Positions 26,622-36,126 are shown, counted from the stretch's first letter. The stretch: 64,000 nucleotides of DNA from Gluconobacter cerinus (GCF_002723935.1 NZ_BEWM01000002.1:1-64000); one strand, 5' to 3'. Program-made: numbers and translations. The notes: generated by a model not told the origin, from the letters alone.

Positions 26622-29621
26622 GTGACAAACATATTCCCAACCTCCCTCTCCCACGCTCTGCAGGATCAGTATCTGGCTGACTTAGCCATTTTGCTTACCC
26701 AGAGGCCAACAACCGAGGCAATCTTCTGCCAGCAGGAAGATTGGGGTGACCACGCCGTCAGAACAATTACGTGGCTGGTGAACGGCTTGCAGGATAAATC
26801 TCAGCAAGCAGCCACGATCCTGCTTTCCCCAACTCTTGACGATAAGCTTGGCTCCCAGCTCAGGACCCACCTGGAGCTTGAAGGCAATCTTCCGGAAACA
26901 AGATTCACTAGCGTCTTCCAGAACACTGACGCAGGGCTAATCCTCTGTCGGCAGGCACATGAAAAACAGAATACAGTCTCCAGCATTCCAGTTGTTGTAG
27001 TCGGAAGGAATTCTCGGCCGCATTCAGAAGAAATACGCCTTTCGGATTATATTTCGCTCTGCCCAGCAGGTAATCACCCCCTTATAGAACTCCTTAAGGG
27101 TCAGTCAGACACTTCTCGCAACTTCCGTCACAGGGTTCGTCAACTCCTAGCCCATGACCTGACCATGCGTCGGGCTAACACAGAGCTTCAGCGATATAGA
27201 AAATCCGCCGAGCAAGCCGAGCGCGCGGTCCATACTCTTCGGATTGAAAGCCGATCCCTTTCGAGAGATCTTCGCAGTCGGAACGAGAAGATCACATCCC
27301 TAACGCACATTCTTGACCCCATCCGTCAGGAACGTGACGTGTTCCGCACAAAAATGATGGAAGAGAGCCAGAAGCGGGCAGAGCTTGAACATCACTACAC
27401 GGAAAATCGTGCTGGTCTGGAGTCTCTGGAAGCTTTTCTCTCGCAACCTGCCCCTCTGTGGCGCCGGGTCCTACGGTCATTTCGAAAGCCGTTCATTCCC
27501 TACATTCCGACGCTTCCAGAGTTACAGCCTCAGTCGGACAAGGAAGATTTTTCATCCAGTAGTGCCGCTTCCGCCCCGAGTGAGACCACCGACAGCCCCG
27601 ACACTCACGGGTCTTCACCTGATGGCATACAGCGCGTTCTTTTCATCGCAGGAGAACCCAACACTCCAGGTGTGGCTTATCGATGCACCCGGAACGCTGA
27701 AGCTGCCCAAAATGCCGGATATGAAGCGCGCATCCAGCCGTGCGCCGCAGTAGGCTACGAGGATATCCACTGGGCCGACGTTCTGATCTTCTGGCGCGTA
27801 GAATACAGCGGTCATGTCAGCACTATCCTTGATCTTGCCCAGCAGGAGGGCGTCAAAACCATTTTTGATGCTGATGATATTGTCTTCGTTCCACATTACG
27901 CCCGCGTCGATTTCATCGACGGCATTCGCTCTGTCGGGGCGACAGAAGAGCGTATCGAGCGTTGCTTTGCAGACATGCGCCGAACTCTTGTCCGCTGTGA
28001 TCAGGGATCGACGACGACACGCGAACTGGCTCTTGCGATGCATGAGCTACGACCCGTCGTTCACCTTCTTCCTAATGTCTATGATCATGAAACACTGCGT
28101 CGATCGCGTCTCGGCTGTCGTCTTCGCGGAGAGCCTGGCCGTGCGACGTCCGAAGACGGACTGATCCGCATTGGATATGCTACAGGCTCGCGGACGCACC
28201 AGCGTGACTTTGCAATTGCCTATCCCGCTTTGACACATGTGCTGAAGACCCACCCCAATGCACGGCTGGTTCTATTCAGAGAGAAGGACAATCATCGACC
28301 CGTTCTCCTGATGGAAGAGTTTCCCGCACTTAAAGGCGTGGAAAACCAGATCGAATGGCGAGATATGGTCCCGCTGTCCGAACTTGGAGAAGAGTTCGCC
28401 AGATTTGATATTTCCATTGCTCCCCTGGAAGTTGGAAACGTCTTCTGCGAAGCCAAAAGCGAAATCAAATTCCTTGAAGCGTCCTTGGCAGGAAATGCCT
28501 CGATTGTTTCCCCAACAGGCCCCTTCCGGCGCATTGTAAGAGATAACGAAACCGGCCTGCTCGCTGAAACGCCCGAAGACTGGACCCGCGCCCTTCTGAA
28601 ACTGGTCGACAACCCCGATCTACGCCGTACGCTGGCTCGCAACGCCTACCATGACGTTCTCTGGCCCTTCAGCCCGGAAGCTCAGGCCCGGCGCATGTCA
28701 CTCGCACTCTCTTCTCTCAATGGTGATGTGGAAGCAGCTCAAGCCGCAGAGACACTTCTCGCCCGGAGCCGCCTGAAGTCCCCGGCGCTCCCGGTCATTC
28801 CGGAAAGTGAGACCCTCTTCCACCATGATATTCTGGGGGAAGCGGAGGTCACCGTCATTGTGACATCCTACAATTACGCCAATCATGTTCTGGATGCTCT
28901 GGACTCCGTTGCAGCCCAGACACTTCCCATTCTGGACCTTATCGTGGTGGACGATGGATCAACGGATGAGTCTCTTGACCTCATCAGGATCTGGATGGAA
29001 CGGCACACCAGTCGTTTCAACCGCCTGATCTTCAGGCGGTCTATTCGCAATGCGGGGCTGGGTGGCGCACGAAACATCGGCATGGACGCAGCAGAAACCC
29101 CCCACACCCTGCAACTGGACGCGGATAACATCCTGCGTCCGGATGCCTGCGAAACCCTGCTGGCTGCCATGACATTTGGCATCGCCTACGCCTATCCGCT
29201 GATCCAGTGCTTCGACGAAAACGGGCCAATCGTTACGAAGAAGACCCCTGATCTAACGACACCGCCCGGCGCACCCGTTCTACTGGGGGATCTACCCTCT
29301 AATCCCCTGACACTGGTTTCAGGCAATCGCATTGATGCCATGGCCATGGTCGCCAAATGGGCGTGGGCAGCAGCCGGCGGCTACTATGTTTCACGTGAAG
29401 CAATGGGCTGGGAAGACTATGATCTCTGGTGCACTTTTGCTGAACTCGGACTACCAGGACGACAGGTTCCAGCCGTTCTGGCGGATTACAGGCAGCACAG
29501 CAGTTCCATGACCAACGCATCGACAGAGCGTGCTGCCCATAAAGCGCGCGTCGTCGCATATGTGCAGGACAGACACCCCTGGATTAATCTGACAGCAGAG
29601 AAGGCCCATCAGAGAGTCTAA
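26622..29621 (+). CDS. large two-module glycosyltransferase (GT4-like + GT2)
   Basis: A 999-residue protein from GTG 26622, the first possible start after an in-frame stop; no Shine-Dalgarno. Residues 1-170: an unrecognised domain. About 180-275: coiled coil (Arg/Glu-rich, NTELQRYRKSAEQAERAVHT). About 340-705: GT4-like module with KTIFDADDIVFVPHYARVDF, IGYATGSRTHQRDF, ISIAPLEVGN and KSEIKFLEASLAGNASIVSP. About 745-990: GT2 family, with VTVIVTSYNYANHVLDALDS, LIVVDDGSTDESL, the LQLDADN metal motif and MGWEDYDLW. It should act at the inner face of the membrane on a surface glycan or glycoprotein. The middle module is paralogous to the 921-residue protein. A terminator follows. Confidence 0.85.
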   Translation: MTNIFPTSLSHALQDQYLADLAILLTQRPTTEAIFCQQEDWGDHAVRTITWLVNGLQDKSQQAATILLSPTLDDKLGSQLRTHLELEGNLPETRFTSVFQNTDAGLILCRQAHEKQNTVSSIPVVVVGRNSRPHSEEIRLSDYISLCPAGNHPLIELLKGQSDTSRNFRHRVRQLLAHDLTMRRANTELQRYRKSAEQAERAVHTLRIESRSLSRDLRSRNEKITSLTHILDPIRQERDVFRTKMMEESQKRAELEHHYTENRAGLESLEAFLSQPAPLWRRVLRSFRKPFIPYIPTLPELQPQSDKEDFSSSSAASAPSETTDSPDTHGSSPDGIQRVLFIAGEPNTPGVAYRCTRNAEAAQNAGYEARIQPCAAVGYEDIHWADVLIFWRVEYSGHVSTILDLAQQEGVKTIFDADDIVFVPHYARVDFIDGIRSVGATEERIERCFADMRRTLVRCDQGSTTTRELALAMHELRPVVHLLPNVYDHETLRRSRLGCRLRGEPGRATSEDGLIRIGYATGSRTHQRDFAIAYPALTHVLKTHPNARLVLFREKDNHRPVLLMEEFPALKGVENQIEWRDMVPLSELGEEFARFDISIAPLEVGNVFCEAKSEIKFLEASLAGNASIVSPTGPFRRIVRDNETGLLAETPEDWTRALLKLVDNPDLRRTLARNAYHDVLWPFSPEAQARRMSLALSSLNGDVEAAQAAETLLARSRLKSPALPVIPESETLFHHDILGEAEVTVIVTSYNYANHVLDALDSVAAQTLPILDLIVVDDGSTDESLDLIRIWMERHTSRFNRLIFRRSIRNAGLGGARNIGMDAAETPHTLQLDADNILRPDACETLLAAMTFGIAYAYPLIQCFDENGPIVTKKTPDLTTPPGAPVLLGDLPSNPLTLVSGNRIDAMAMVAKWAWAAAGGYYVSREAMGWEDYDLWCTFAELGLPGRQVPAVLADYRQHSSSMTNASTERAAHKARVVAYVQDRHPWINLTAEKAHQRV

Positions 29622-29647
29622 CCTCTCCGAGATACACCTCTCAGACG

Positions 29648-29685
29648 AAAAAAACCCCGGACAGTTTCCTGTCCGGGGTTTTTCA
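29648..29685. terminator. bidirectional terminator
   Basis: The arms aaaccccggacag (29652-29664) and ctgtccggggttt (29669-29681) enclose a 4-base loop, with A- and T-runs outside. It serves the GT4-GT2 gene and the convergent aldehyde dehydrogenase gene. Confidence 0.92.
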
Positions 29686-29722
29686 TGAAAAGGCCGGATC
29701 GCAAGATCCAGCCAACTCATAA

Positions 29723-31114
29723 TCAGAACGGTGCGTCGATATCCACGACATCAATCAGCTTGTGATTCACAAACTCCTTGATGCCCAGACCAATCAGCTC
29801 ACGGCCATAACCGGAACGAGCCACACCACCGAACGGCAGATCAGCCTTCACCATCGTCGGATGGTTCACATAGACCATGCCCGTGTGGATCTTCTCGGCA
29901 ACCTTCACGCCACGCGCCGTATCCTTGGTAAAGACGGAACCGCCCAGACCAAACGGCGAGTCATTGGCAACACGAATTGCCTCAGCCTCGTCCTTCACAC
30001 GATAAAGCTGCGTGACGGGACCAAAGAACTCCCAGTGACGGGCTTCGTTGTCACCATGCAGGTTTGTCATCAGAAGCGGCTGGAAGAATGCGCCCTTCTC
30101 TGGAACCGGGGCGCCGATCACTTCAACAACAGCGCCATGCTTCTTGGCTTCTTCAACCTGAGCCTTCAGATCATCAGCAGCCTTCTGTGAAGACAGCGGC
30201 GCAAGCGTCGTAGCCGGATCCATCGGGTCACCAGCCTTGAACTTGAGAACCTCAGCCTTATAGATCTCAAGGAACTTGTCGTAGATGGCGTCTACAACGA
30301 TCAGGCGCTTGGAAGACACGCAGACCTGGCCGGCATTCCAGTGACGCCCGAAAGCAGCCCACTTGGCAGCCTTTTCAACATCGGCATCTTCAAGCACGAC
30401 AAATGCATCGGCACCGCCGAGTTCCATCGTTGCCTTCTTGAGCGCCTGACCAGCCGTGCTGGCCACAATGGCGCCCGCACCTTCAGAGCCGGTCAGCGCC
30501 ACACCACAGACGCGCGGATCATTCAGGATCACGGCCGTATGATGACGGGCAGCATAAAGATTGTGGAATGCGCCCTTTGGCAGGCCGGCCTCGATCATCA
30601 GATCATCGAAGATAGCAGCACACTGCGGCACATTGGATGCATGCTTCAGCAGAACCGTATTACCGGCAGAGAGCTGCGGCGCGATGATACGAGCGATCTG
30701 GTAGTACGGGAAATTCCAAGGCTCAATCGCAAAGACAATACCTTGCGGCTGATGGATCAGGATGGCTTCGCCTTCCTTCGGATCAGCAACCGGAAGCTTT
30801 TCCGGCTTCAGAAGCTCTTCTGCGTTCTTGGCGTAATATTCAAAGATCTCAGCGGAGAGAATGGTCTCCAGCTTTGCTTCTTCATAAAGCTTGCCCATCT
30901 CAAGGGTGAGAAGCTTCGCATATTTATCGATGTCACGGCGAAGGATTGCGCCTGCCGCAGCCATAACCTTGGCGCGGTCTGCAAAGGAAACGTCGCGCCA
31001 GCTCTTAAATGCCTCATACGCGTCCGTGATCGCCTGCTGAACTTCCTGGTCAGTTGCTTCCGGGAAGGTTTTAAGCGTTTCACCCGTATATGGATTGGTC
31101 GTAGCGTAAGCCAT
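29723..31114 (-). CDS. NAD(P)-dependent succinate-semialdehyde dehydrogenase, Sad/YneI type
   Basis: A 463-residue aldehyde dehydrogenase. The coenzyme site region is AIEPWNFPYYQIARI, the general base Glu is in TMELGGADAFVVLEDADVE and the nucleophile Cys in WNAGQVCVSSKRLIV; ACGxxP-type C-terminal contacts include LPFGGVARSGYGRELI. Length and spacing match the short Sad/YneI group of succinate-semialdehyde dehydrogenases better than GabD. In acetic acid bacteria such enzymes can feed succinate into a modified TCA cycle; substrate assignment here is by similarity only. Single gene, convergent with the GT4-GT2 gene. Confidence 0.83.
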   Translation of the reverse strand: MAYATTNPYTGETLKTFPEATDQEVQQAITDAYEAFKSWRDVSFADRAKVMAAAGAILRRDIDKYAKLLTLEMGKLYEEAKLETILSAEIFEYYAKNAEELLKPEKLPVADPKEGEAILIHQPQGIVFAIEPWNFPYYQIARIIAPQLSAGNTVLLKHASNVPQCAAIFDDLMIEAGLPKGAFHNLYAARHHTAVILNDPRVCGVALTGSEGAGAIVASTAGQALKKATMELGGADAFVVLEDADVEKAAKWAAFGRHWNAGQVCVSSKRLIVVDAIYDKFLEIYKAEVLKFKAGDPMDPATTLAPLSSQKAADDLKAQVEEAKKHGAVVEVIGAPVPEKGAFFQPLLMTNLHGDNEARHWEFFGPVTQLYRVKDEAEAIRVANDSPFGLGGSVFTKDTARGVKVAEKIHTGMVYVNHPTMVKADLPFGGVARSGYGRELIGLGIKEFVNHKLIDVVDIDAPF

Positions 31115-31205
31115 GACGGAAAATCTCCGTTGAATAAAATGGTACCCTGCATATTGGCATGAAAGCCATGGTACGGAACCCCCAACCCCTCAAAAGTTTG
31201 AAAGT

Positions 31206-33224
31206 TCACATAGCCGTGTTCTGTTTAAGCTCTTCCAGCCATGCTCGTGCGTTACCATCGGACGGTGCCCTCCAGTCTCCGCGCGGAGAAAGAGAGCCGC
31301 CAGCAACGATTTTTGGCCCATTTGGCATGGCAGAGCGCTTGAACTGACTGGTGGCAAAAAACCTGTGGATAAAAATCCTTAACCAGTGACAAATTTCTTC
31401 CAGATCATAGGATTTTCGCCGGTCTTCAGGGAAATGCCTCGGCCACGAACCGGTTGTAACACGTCCCCATGCCTTTTCAGCCAAAAAGGCGATACGTGAC
31501 GGGCGAAATCCATACCTGAGCACATAGAAAAGCGTGAAATCCTGCAAGGCATACGGGCCAATCATCTGCTCCGTACTCTGAATTCCCTGCCCTACATCCG
31601 GAACGAGCTCAGGAGAGATTTCAGCATTGACGATCTTTTCCAGAACGTCTGGTGCACCACCTTCCAGCCCCCCTTCCCGGACCAACCAGCGAATGACATG
31701 CTGAATCAACGTCTTCGGCATTCCAGCGTTCACATTGTAGTGAGACATCTGATCCCCGACGCCATAGGTGCACCACCCCAGCGCCAACTCGGAAAGGTCA
31801 CCCGTCCCGATGACAATGCCGTTTCGATGATTGGCCAGACGGAAGAGAAAGTCCGTTCTCAGTCCTGCCTGCACATTCTCGAAGGTAATGTCATGAACCG
31901 GCTTGCCCTCTGCATAAGGATGACCAATGCCCGCCAGCATCGTCTCGGCCGCAGGCCGAATATCGAGTTCATTGGTTTCTACACCCAGCGCTGACATGAG
32001 CGCATGAGCAAGCCCACGGCTTTCACTCCCAGTGGCAAATCCGGGCATCGTGTAGGCAAGGACATGCGTCCGGGGCCAGCCAAGCTCATCAGCAGCTCTG
32101 ACAGCGACCAGCAGCGCCAGCGTACTATCAAGGCCGCCGGAAACCCCAATGACAGCACGCTGCGCACCACTCGCCTGCAACCGCTGACGCAGCGCGCTCA
32201 CCTGAATGGTCCAGGCTTCGTAGCAATCCCGGGCCAGTGTTTTCGGATCAGAAGGAACAAACGGGAATCTTGCAACGTCGCGCTTTAACCCCAAGTCTTC
32301 CAGTGGGGCAGACAACGCGAACTCAATGGTTCTGAAACGGTCACGCCCGACACCAAACTGACCCGTCCGCAAACGCTCCTGCCGGAGAAGATCAAGATCC
32401 ACATCCGCCACCACCAGCCGCTCTCCCTGAGGAAAGCGATCTGACTGCGCGAGAAGGCGGCCATTCTCGTGAATAGAAACCTGACCATCCCATGCCAGAT
32501 CAGTGGTGGATTCCCCTTCCCCAGCCGCTGCATAAGCATACGCTGTCAAAGTCCGCATAGATTGAGCCTGGCACAGCAGAGAACGGTCATCTGTACGGCC
32601 AATTGTAACTGGCGACGCAGAAGGATTGAGAACAACACTCGCCCCCGCCTGAGCCAGCATTCCGCTCGGAGGGTTGGCCACCCACAAATCCTCACAGATC
32701 TCGACGCCCAGCGTCAGACCCGGCAGATCATGCGCTTCAAACAGAAGGTCCGCGCCAAACGGAACCTCAGCGCTACCAATCCGCACCAGTCCGGACGTTC
32801 CCAAGCCAGACGTAAACTGTCTGGGCTCATAAAACTCCCGGTATCGTGGAAGATAGGATTTGGGAACGACACCCAGAATACGCCCGCGATGAATGACTGC
32901 TGCACAATTATAGAGCAGTTCCCCCCGACAAAGCGGCAGCCCGACCACAGCAACACTCATCAGGTCAGCCGTCTGCCTGGCGAGCCATTCAAGGGCAGTT
33001 CGGGCACCATCCAGCACCACATCCTGGAACCGCAAATCATCAAGCGTGTAGCCGGTCAGTCCCAGTTCCGGAAAAACAACCGTAGCAACACGCTGGCGGT
33101 CGCATTCTTTCAGGACCTCAAGAACCCTTTCCGCATTGGCGTGCGGTTCAGCCAGCGAAACGGGAAGCGTGCAGGCTGCAATCCGGGCAAAACCCTGATG
33201 ATAAAGTGAGCGGAATCTGGTCAT
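31206..33224 (-). CDS. nadE: glutamine-dependent NAD+ synthase NadE
   Basis: Amidates deamido-NAD to NAD with ATP and glutamine, completing the step after NadD. The 672-residue two-domain form has an N-terminal nitrilase-type glutaminase domain (VFPELGLTGYTLDDL carries the Glu, VPKSYLPRYREFYE the Lys, GVEICEDLWV the Cys). The C-terminal synthetase has the PP-loop VIGVSGGLDSTLALLV, GTGDLSELALGWCTYGVGD and HYNVNAGMPKTL. ATG 33224 has GAGAGG at about five bases; a start 14 codons upstream is less likely. Confidence 0.94.
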   Translation of the reverse strand: MTRFRSLYHQGFARIAACTLPVSLAEPHANAERVLEVLKECDRQRVATVVFPELGLTGYTLDDLRFQDVVLDGARTALEWLARQTADLMSVAVVGLPLCRGELLYNCAAVIHRGRILGVVPKSYLPRYREFYEPRQFTSGLGTSGLVRIGSAEVPFGADLLFEAHDLPGLTLGVEICEDLWVANPPSGMLAQAGASVVLNPSASPVTIGRTDDRSLLCQAQSMRTLTAYAYAAAGEGESTTDLAWDGQVSIHENGRLLAQSDRFPQGERLVVADVDLDLLRQERLRTGQFGVGRDRFRTIEFALSAPLEDLGLKRDVARFPFVPSDPKTLARDCYEAWTIQVSALRQRLQASGAQRAVIGVSGGLDSTLALLVAVRAADELGWPRTHVLAYTMPGFATGSESRGLAHALMSALGVETNELDIRPAAETMLAGIGHPYAEGKPVHDITFENVQAGLRTDFLFRLANHRNGIVIGTGDLSELALGWCTYGVGDQMSHYNVNAGMPKTLIQHVIRWLVREGGLEGGAPDVLEKIVNAEISPELVPDVGQGIQSTEQMIGPYALQDFTLFYVLRYGFRPSRIAFLAEKAWGRVTTGSWPRHFPEDRRKSYDLEEICHWLRIFIHRFFATSQFKRSAMPNGPKIVAGGSLSPRGDWRAPSDGNARAWLEELKQNTAM

Positions 33225-33386
33225 GGTGCCTCTCTCAGACCCAGGCGACGCAGAAGCGGGCGCCACGTTTCAATGTGTTCAGCGATACAGCCATTACGAA
33301 ATTGAACCGGAGAGGCTCTGTGCCGTTCTGGCTTGCTCACCCCGTTTCTCCAACCGGAGGAACATTATGACCCAGGAGACTTACCA

Positions 33387-33560
33387 ATGGATCTGCTTCG
33401 CTGGACGGTTGTCTTCCTCATCCTTGCCCTGTGCGCCGCCGTGCTCGGGTTCGGTGGGATTTCGGCAGATTTCGCCTATATCGGCAAGATCCTGTTCTTC
33501 ATCTTCCTCGTACTGCTGATCATCAGCCTGATCTTCGGTCGCGGTCGCCCGAGACTCTGA
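33387..33560 (+). CDS. DUF1328 small membrane protein (YtjA family)
   Basis: A 57-residue protein with two hydrophobic helices (WTVVFLILALCAAVLGFGG and ILFFIFLVLLIISLIFG) and the short basic C-terminus of DUF1328/YtjA inner-membrane proteins, whose function is unknown. ATG 33387 is preceded by CAGGAG at about eight bases. It is divergent from nadE and ends six bases from the stop of the convergent dsbB gene. Confidence 0.85.
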   Translation: MDLLRWTVVFLILALCAAVLGFGGISADFAYIGKILFFIFLVLLIISLIFGRGRPRL

Positions 33561-33566
33561 CAGGTC

Positions 33567-34082
33567 TCAGCCTCGGGAGCGCAGCATGCGCACGCTTCCG
33601 AGGCTGGCCACCACAAAAACGACTACAGCATACAAACCGCCCATTTCCGTCATGGAAATCGGAAGGCCGAATAGATAATCGGGCGAATCACAGGGCTTGT
33701 TCGGCCGGGCCGGCATCGCTGCCATCCAGTCCTTGAAGCTACCGCCATGAAAAACCGGCGCACGGCACTCGGGAGCAGGGCTTGGCCAAAACTTGTGTTC
33801 GACGCCAGCGTGCAGAACTGCCAACCCGATACTGACCGCCAGACACAGCAGACCCGCAAAGACGGGATATCGTGCGTAACGTCGCGGCAAAAGCAACGTC
33901 AAAGCGCCAATCCCGATCAGAACCCGCCAGGGCCTCCGCTCCCACAGACACAGTTCACACGGCGCCAGCAGAAGCCGGTGCTCCGCAAACCATGCCGTCC
34001 CGAGCGCCAAAACCCCGGCCAGAACGAACAGCCCTCCCAGTATCCTGGTCATATCGGGCTGCTTCGTTCCGGTCAGTGTCAT
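33567..34082 (-). CDS. dsbB: DsbB family disulfide bond formation protein
   Basis: Inner-membrane protein that reoxidises DsbA and passes electrons to quinone. The 171-residue product has four hydrophobic helices, the first periplasmic Cys pair in APCELCLWERRPWR and the second pair in PAPECRAP and NKPCDSPDYLFGLPIS, then a last helix beginning MGGLYAVVVFVVAS. ATG 34082 overlaps the otsA stop by four bases (ATGA), so it is translated from the otsB-otsA transcript. No dsbA is in this window. Confidence 0.88.
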   Translation of the reverse strand: MTLTGTKQPDMTRILGGLFVLAGVLALGTAWFAEHRLLLAPCELCLWERRPWRVLIGIGALTLLLPRRYARYPVFAGLLCLAVSIGLAVLHAGVEHKFWPSPAPECRAPVFHGGSFKDWMAAMPARPNKPCDSPDYLFGLPISMTEMGGLYAVVVFVVASLGSVRMLRSRG

Positions 34083-35416
34083 GTGCGAGAGGCCTCCAGG
34101 CTGTCTAGAAACTGCTTGGCCCAGCTTCCCGCTGTGTTGCGAGAGACTTCGCCGTAAAGTGCGGACCATGCCTCATGACGGGTCTGCACGTCCATGGTGA
34201 GTGCCGCATGAAGTGCATCGGCCATCCCTTCAGCATCCAGCGGATTGACCTGAAGCGCTTCTGGCATCTCAGGTGCCGCACCAGCGAACCGTGACAGAAC
34301 CAACACGCCCGGATCCTTGGAATCCTGAGCCGCGATGAACTCTTTGGCGACAAGATTCATACCATCGCGCAACGGTGTGATGTAGCCGACATCGGATACC
34401 CGATAGAGCCCTGCCAGAACATTCCGGGAAATTGGCCAAGTCGTATAACGGATCGGCACCCAGTCCGGCGTGCCATATGCCCCGTTGATCGTTCCCACCA
34501 GGCCATCAAGCTCTTCTTTCAGAAGCCGATAGCTTTCCACGCCCGTCCGGGAGACAGGCGTGATCTGTAAGAACGTCACCTTGCCGCGATATTCCGGATA
34601 GTTTTTCAGGAGCATTTCATACCCCCGCATCCGCTCCGGCAGACCTTTGGAATAATCCAGCCGATCCACACCGATGATCAGGCGCTTTCCAACCAGACTG
34701 TCCACAATCTGCTCCACGTCTTCCGTGGATGCACTTTCAATGGCCTGCTGCCTGAAACGGATCGGGTCTATCCCGATCGGAACTGCCTCTACTTCTGCCT
34801 TGAGGCCATACTCCGCGAAACATCCCCGAAGGTTCTGGGCATCTTCAGGTGTCTGCACGCCAATTCGGTCACAACCTGCAAGCCCTTTCAGAAGGCGCTG
34901 CAATTGCGGCAGGAGACGCGCCACACTCCAGGGTGGAAAAGGAATATGCAGGAAAAAGCCAATCCGGCCCTTGACCCCTCTGTCCCGCAGCATCTCAGCC
35001 AGCGGGAACAGATGATAATCATGAATCCAGATCGTATCGTCCTCTTTCAGAAGAGGAACCAGACGATCGGCAAAGACGGCATTGGCTTCGTAGTAAGCCT
35101 CGCAATCTTCACGCGTGTAACGGATCAGCTGCGTTCTGTAGTGGCATAACGGCCAGAGAACGCCATTGGAAAAGTTCAGATAGAACCTGTCATATTGCCG
35201 GGGCGTCATATCAAATGTGGCATACGTCACATTCCCAGCACGGTCCTCCATGACAGGCCGGTCCAGTGCGTCTTCGCACTGTTCCCCGGACCAGCCGAAC
35301 CAGAGGCTGTCCCGTGTCTGAACAGCATCATACAACCCAACAGTCAGACCACCCGCAGGCTGCGTCCGTTCTCCGGGCGCTGGTGTACGATTGGAAACAA
35401 CTATCAGGCGCCCCAT
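34079..35416 (-). CDS. otsA: trehalose-6-phosphate synthase OtsA
   Basis: GT20 enzyme making trehalose-6-phosphate from UDP-glucose and glucose-6-phosphate, for osmotic and desiccation protection. The 445-residue product begins GRLIVVSNRTPAPGE and has AGGLTVGL, WIHDYHLFPLAEMLRDRG, FFLHIPFPPW, IGVDRLDYSKGLPERM and TPLRDGMNLVAKEFIAAQ, all family hallmarks. ATG 35416 overlaps the end of otsB by 13 bases. otsB-otsA-dsbB form one minus-strand operon. Confidence 0.95.
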   Translation of the reverse strand: MGRLIVVSNRTPAPGERTQPAGGLTVGLYDAVQTRDSLWFGWSGEQCEDALDRPVMEDRAGNVTYATFDMTPRQYDRFYLNFSNGVLWPLCHYRTQLIRYTREDCEAYYEANAVFADRLVPLLKEDDTIWIHDYHLFPLAEMLRDRGVKGRIGFFLHIPFPPWSVARLLPQLQRLLKGLAGCDRIGVQTPEDAQNLRGCFAEYGLKAEVEAVPIGIDPIRFRQQAIESASTEDVEQIVDSLVGKRLIIGVDRLDYSKGLPERMRGYEMLLKNYPEYRGKVTFLQITPVSRTGVESYRLLKEELDGLVGTINGAYGTPDWVPIRYTTWPISRNVLAGLYRVSDVGYITPLRDGMNLVAKEFIAAQDSKDPGVLVLSRFAGAAPEMPEALQVNPLDAEGMADALHAALTMDVQTRHEAWSALYGEVSRNTAGSWAKQFLDSLEASRT

Positions 35417-36126
35417 CCATGCCCCTCCGATAAATCGTGCAGCCACCGGCGGAACGTGACTGCATCAGGAAAATCATCTGGAATGAGCCAGCCAGCACCG
35501 CCCATCTGGCGCGCAGCCCTCACTCCGTCCATGTCTGTAACGTCATCCCCGACAAAGAGTGGCAAGCGACCGCGAAAAGGATTTTCAGACATCAACTCCC
35601 GCACGGCTCCCCCCTTGTCCACGCCCAACGGACGAAGCTCGATAGCCATGTGAGCGTCCTGCAAACGGAAACCGCCAGCTTCTGGTGACCATTGCTCCGT
35701 CAACGCCCGAAATGCCGTTTCCGCCTCCGGCGCCTGACGATAGTGCAGGACCATTCCAGCCTTCTTGCGTTCCACGCTCGCACCGGGATGCAAAGAGACA
35801 ATATCTTCCGCCTTCTGCAGCCAGTCAGCCGGCACGGACGGTAAAGTGGGGTGAGTAATGTCTTTTTCAGGTGAGGTCCGCACGGCCACTCCATGCTCCC
35901 CCGCTACGGCATGAGGAATGCCGGGCAAAAAATGGTCGATCTGGGCGATCGGTCGGCCAGTCACGATAGCCAGCGCTCCGCCGAGCATATCTTTTAGGCG
36001 GAGGAGATCGTCTGCCAGCCCCGGGGGAACAACCACACTTTCAGGAGTAGGAGCGATATCGACCAGTGTTCCGTCGAAATCCAGTAGAATTGCAGCTTTT
36101 GAAGGCGGAAAAGGAATCTGGATCAT
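35404..36126 (-). CDS. otsB: trehalose-6-phosphate phosphatase OtsB
   Basis: HAD-superfamily phosphatase that releases trehalose from trehalose-6-phosphate. The 240-residue product has the nucleophile motif AILLDFDGTLVDIA, LAIVTGRPIAQID, AGEHGVAVR, the cap-domain region, ELRPLGVDKGGAVREL with the Lys, and the acidic FVGDDVTDMDGVRAA. Overlap with otsA ensures coupled production. ATG 36126 has GAGAAG upstream. Confidence 0.95.
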   Translation of the reverse strand: MIQIPFPPSKAAILLDFDGTLVDIAPTPESVVVPPGLADDLLRLKDMLGGALAIVTGRPIAQIDHFLPGIPHAVAGEHGVAVRTSPEKDITHPTLPSVPADWLQKAEDIVSLHPGASVERKKAGMVLHYRQAPEAETAFRALTEQWSPEAGGFRLQDAHMAIELRPLGVDKGGAVRELMSENPFRGRLPLFVGDDVTDMDGVRAARQMGGAGWLIPDDFPDAVTFRRWLHDLSEGHGWGA

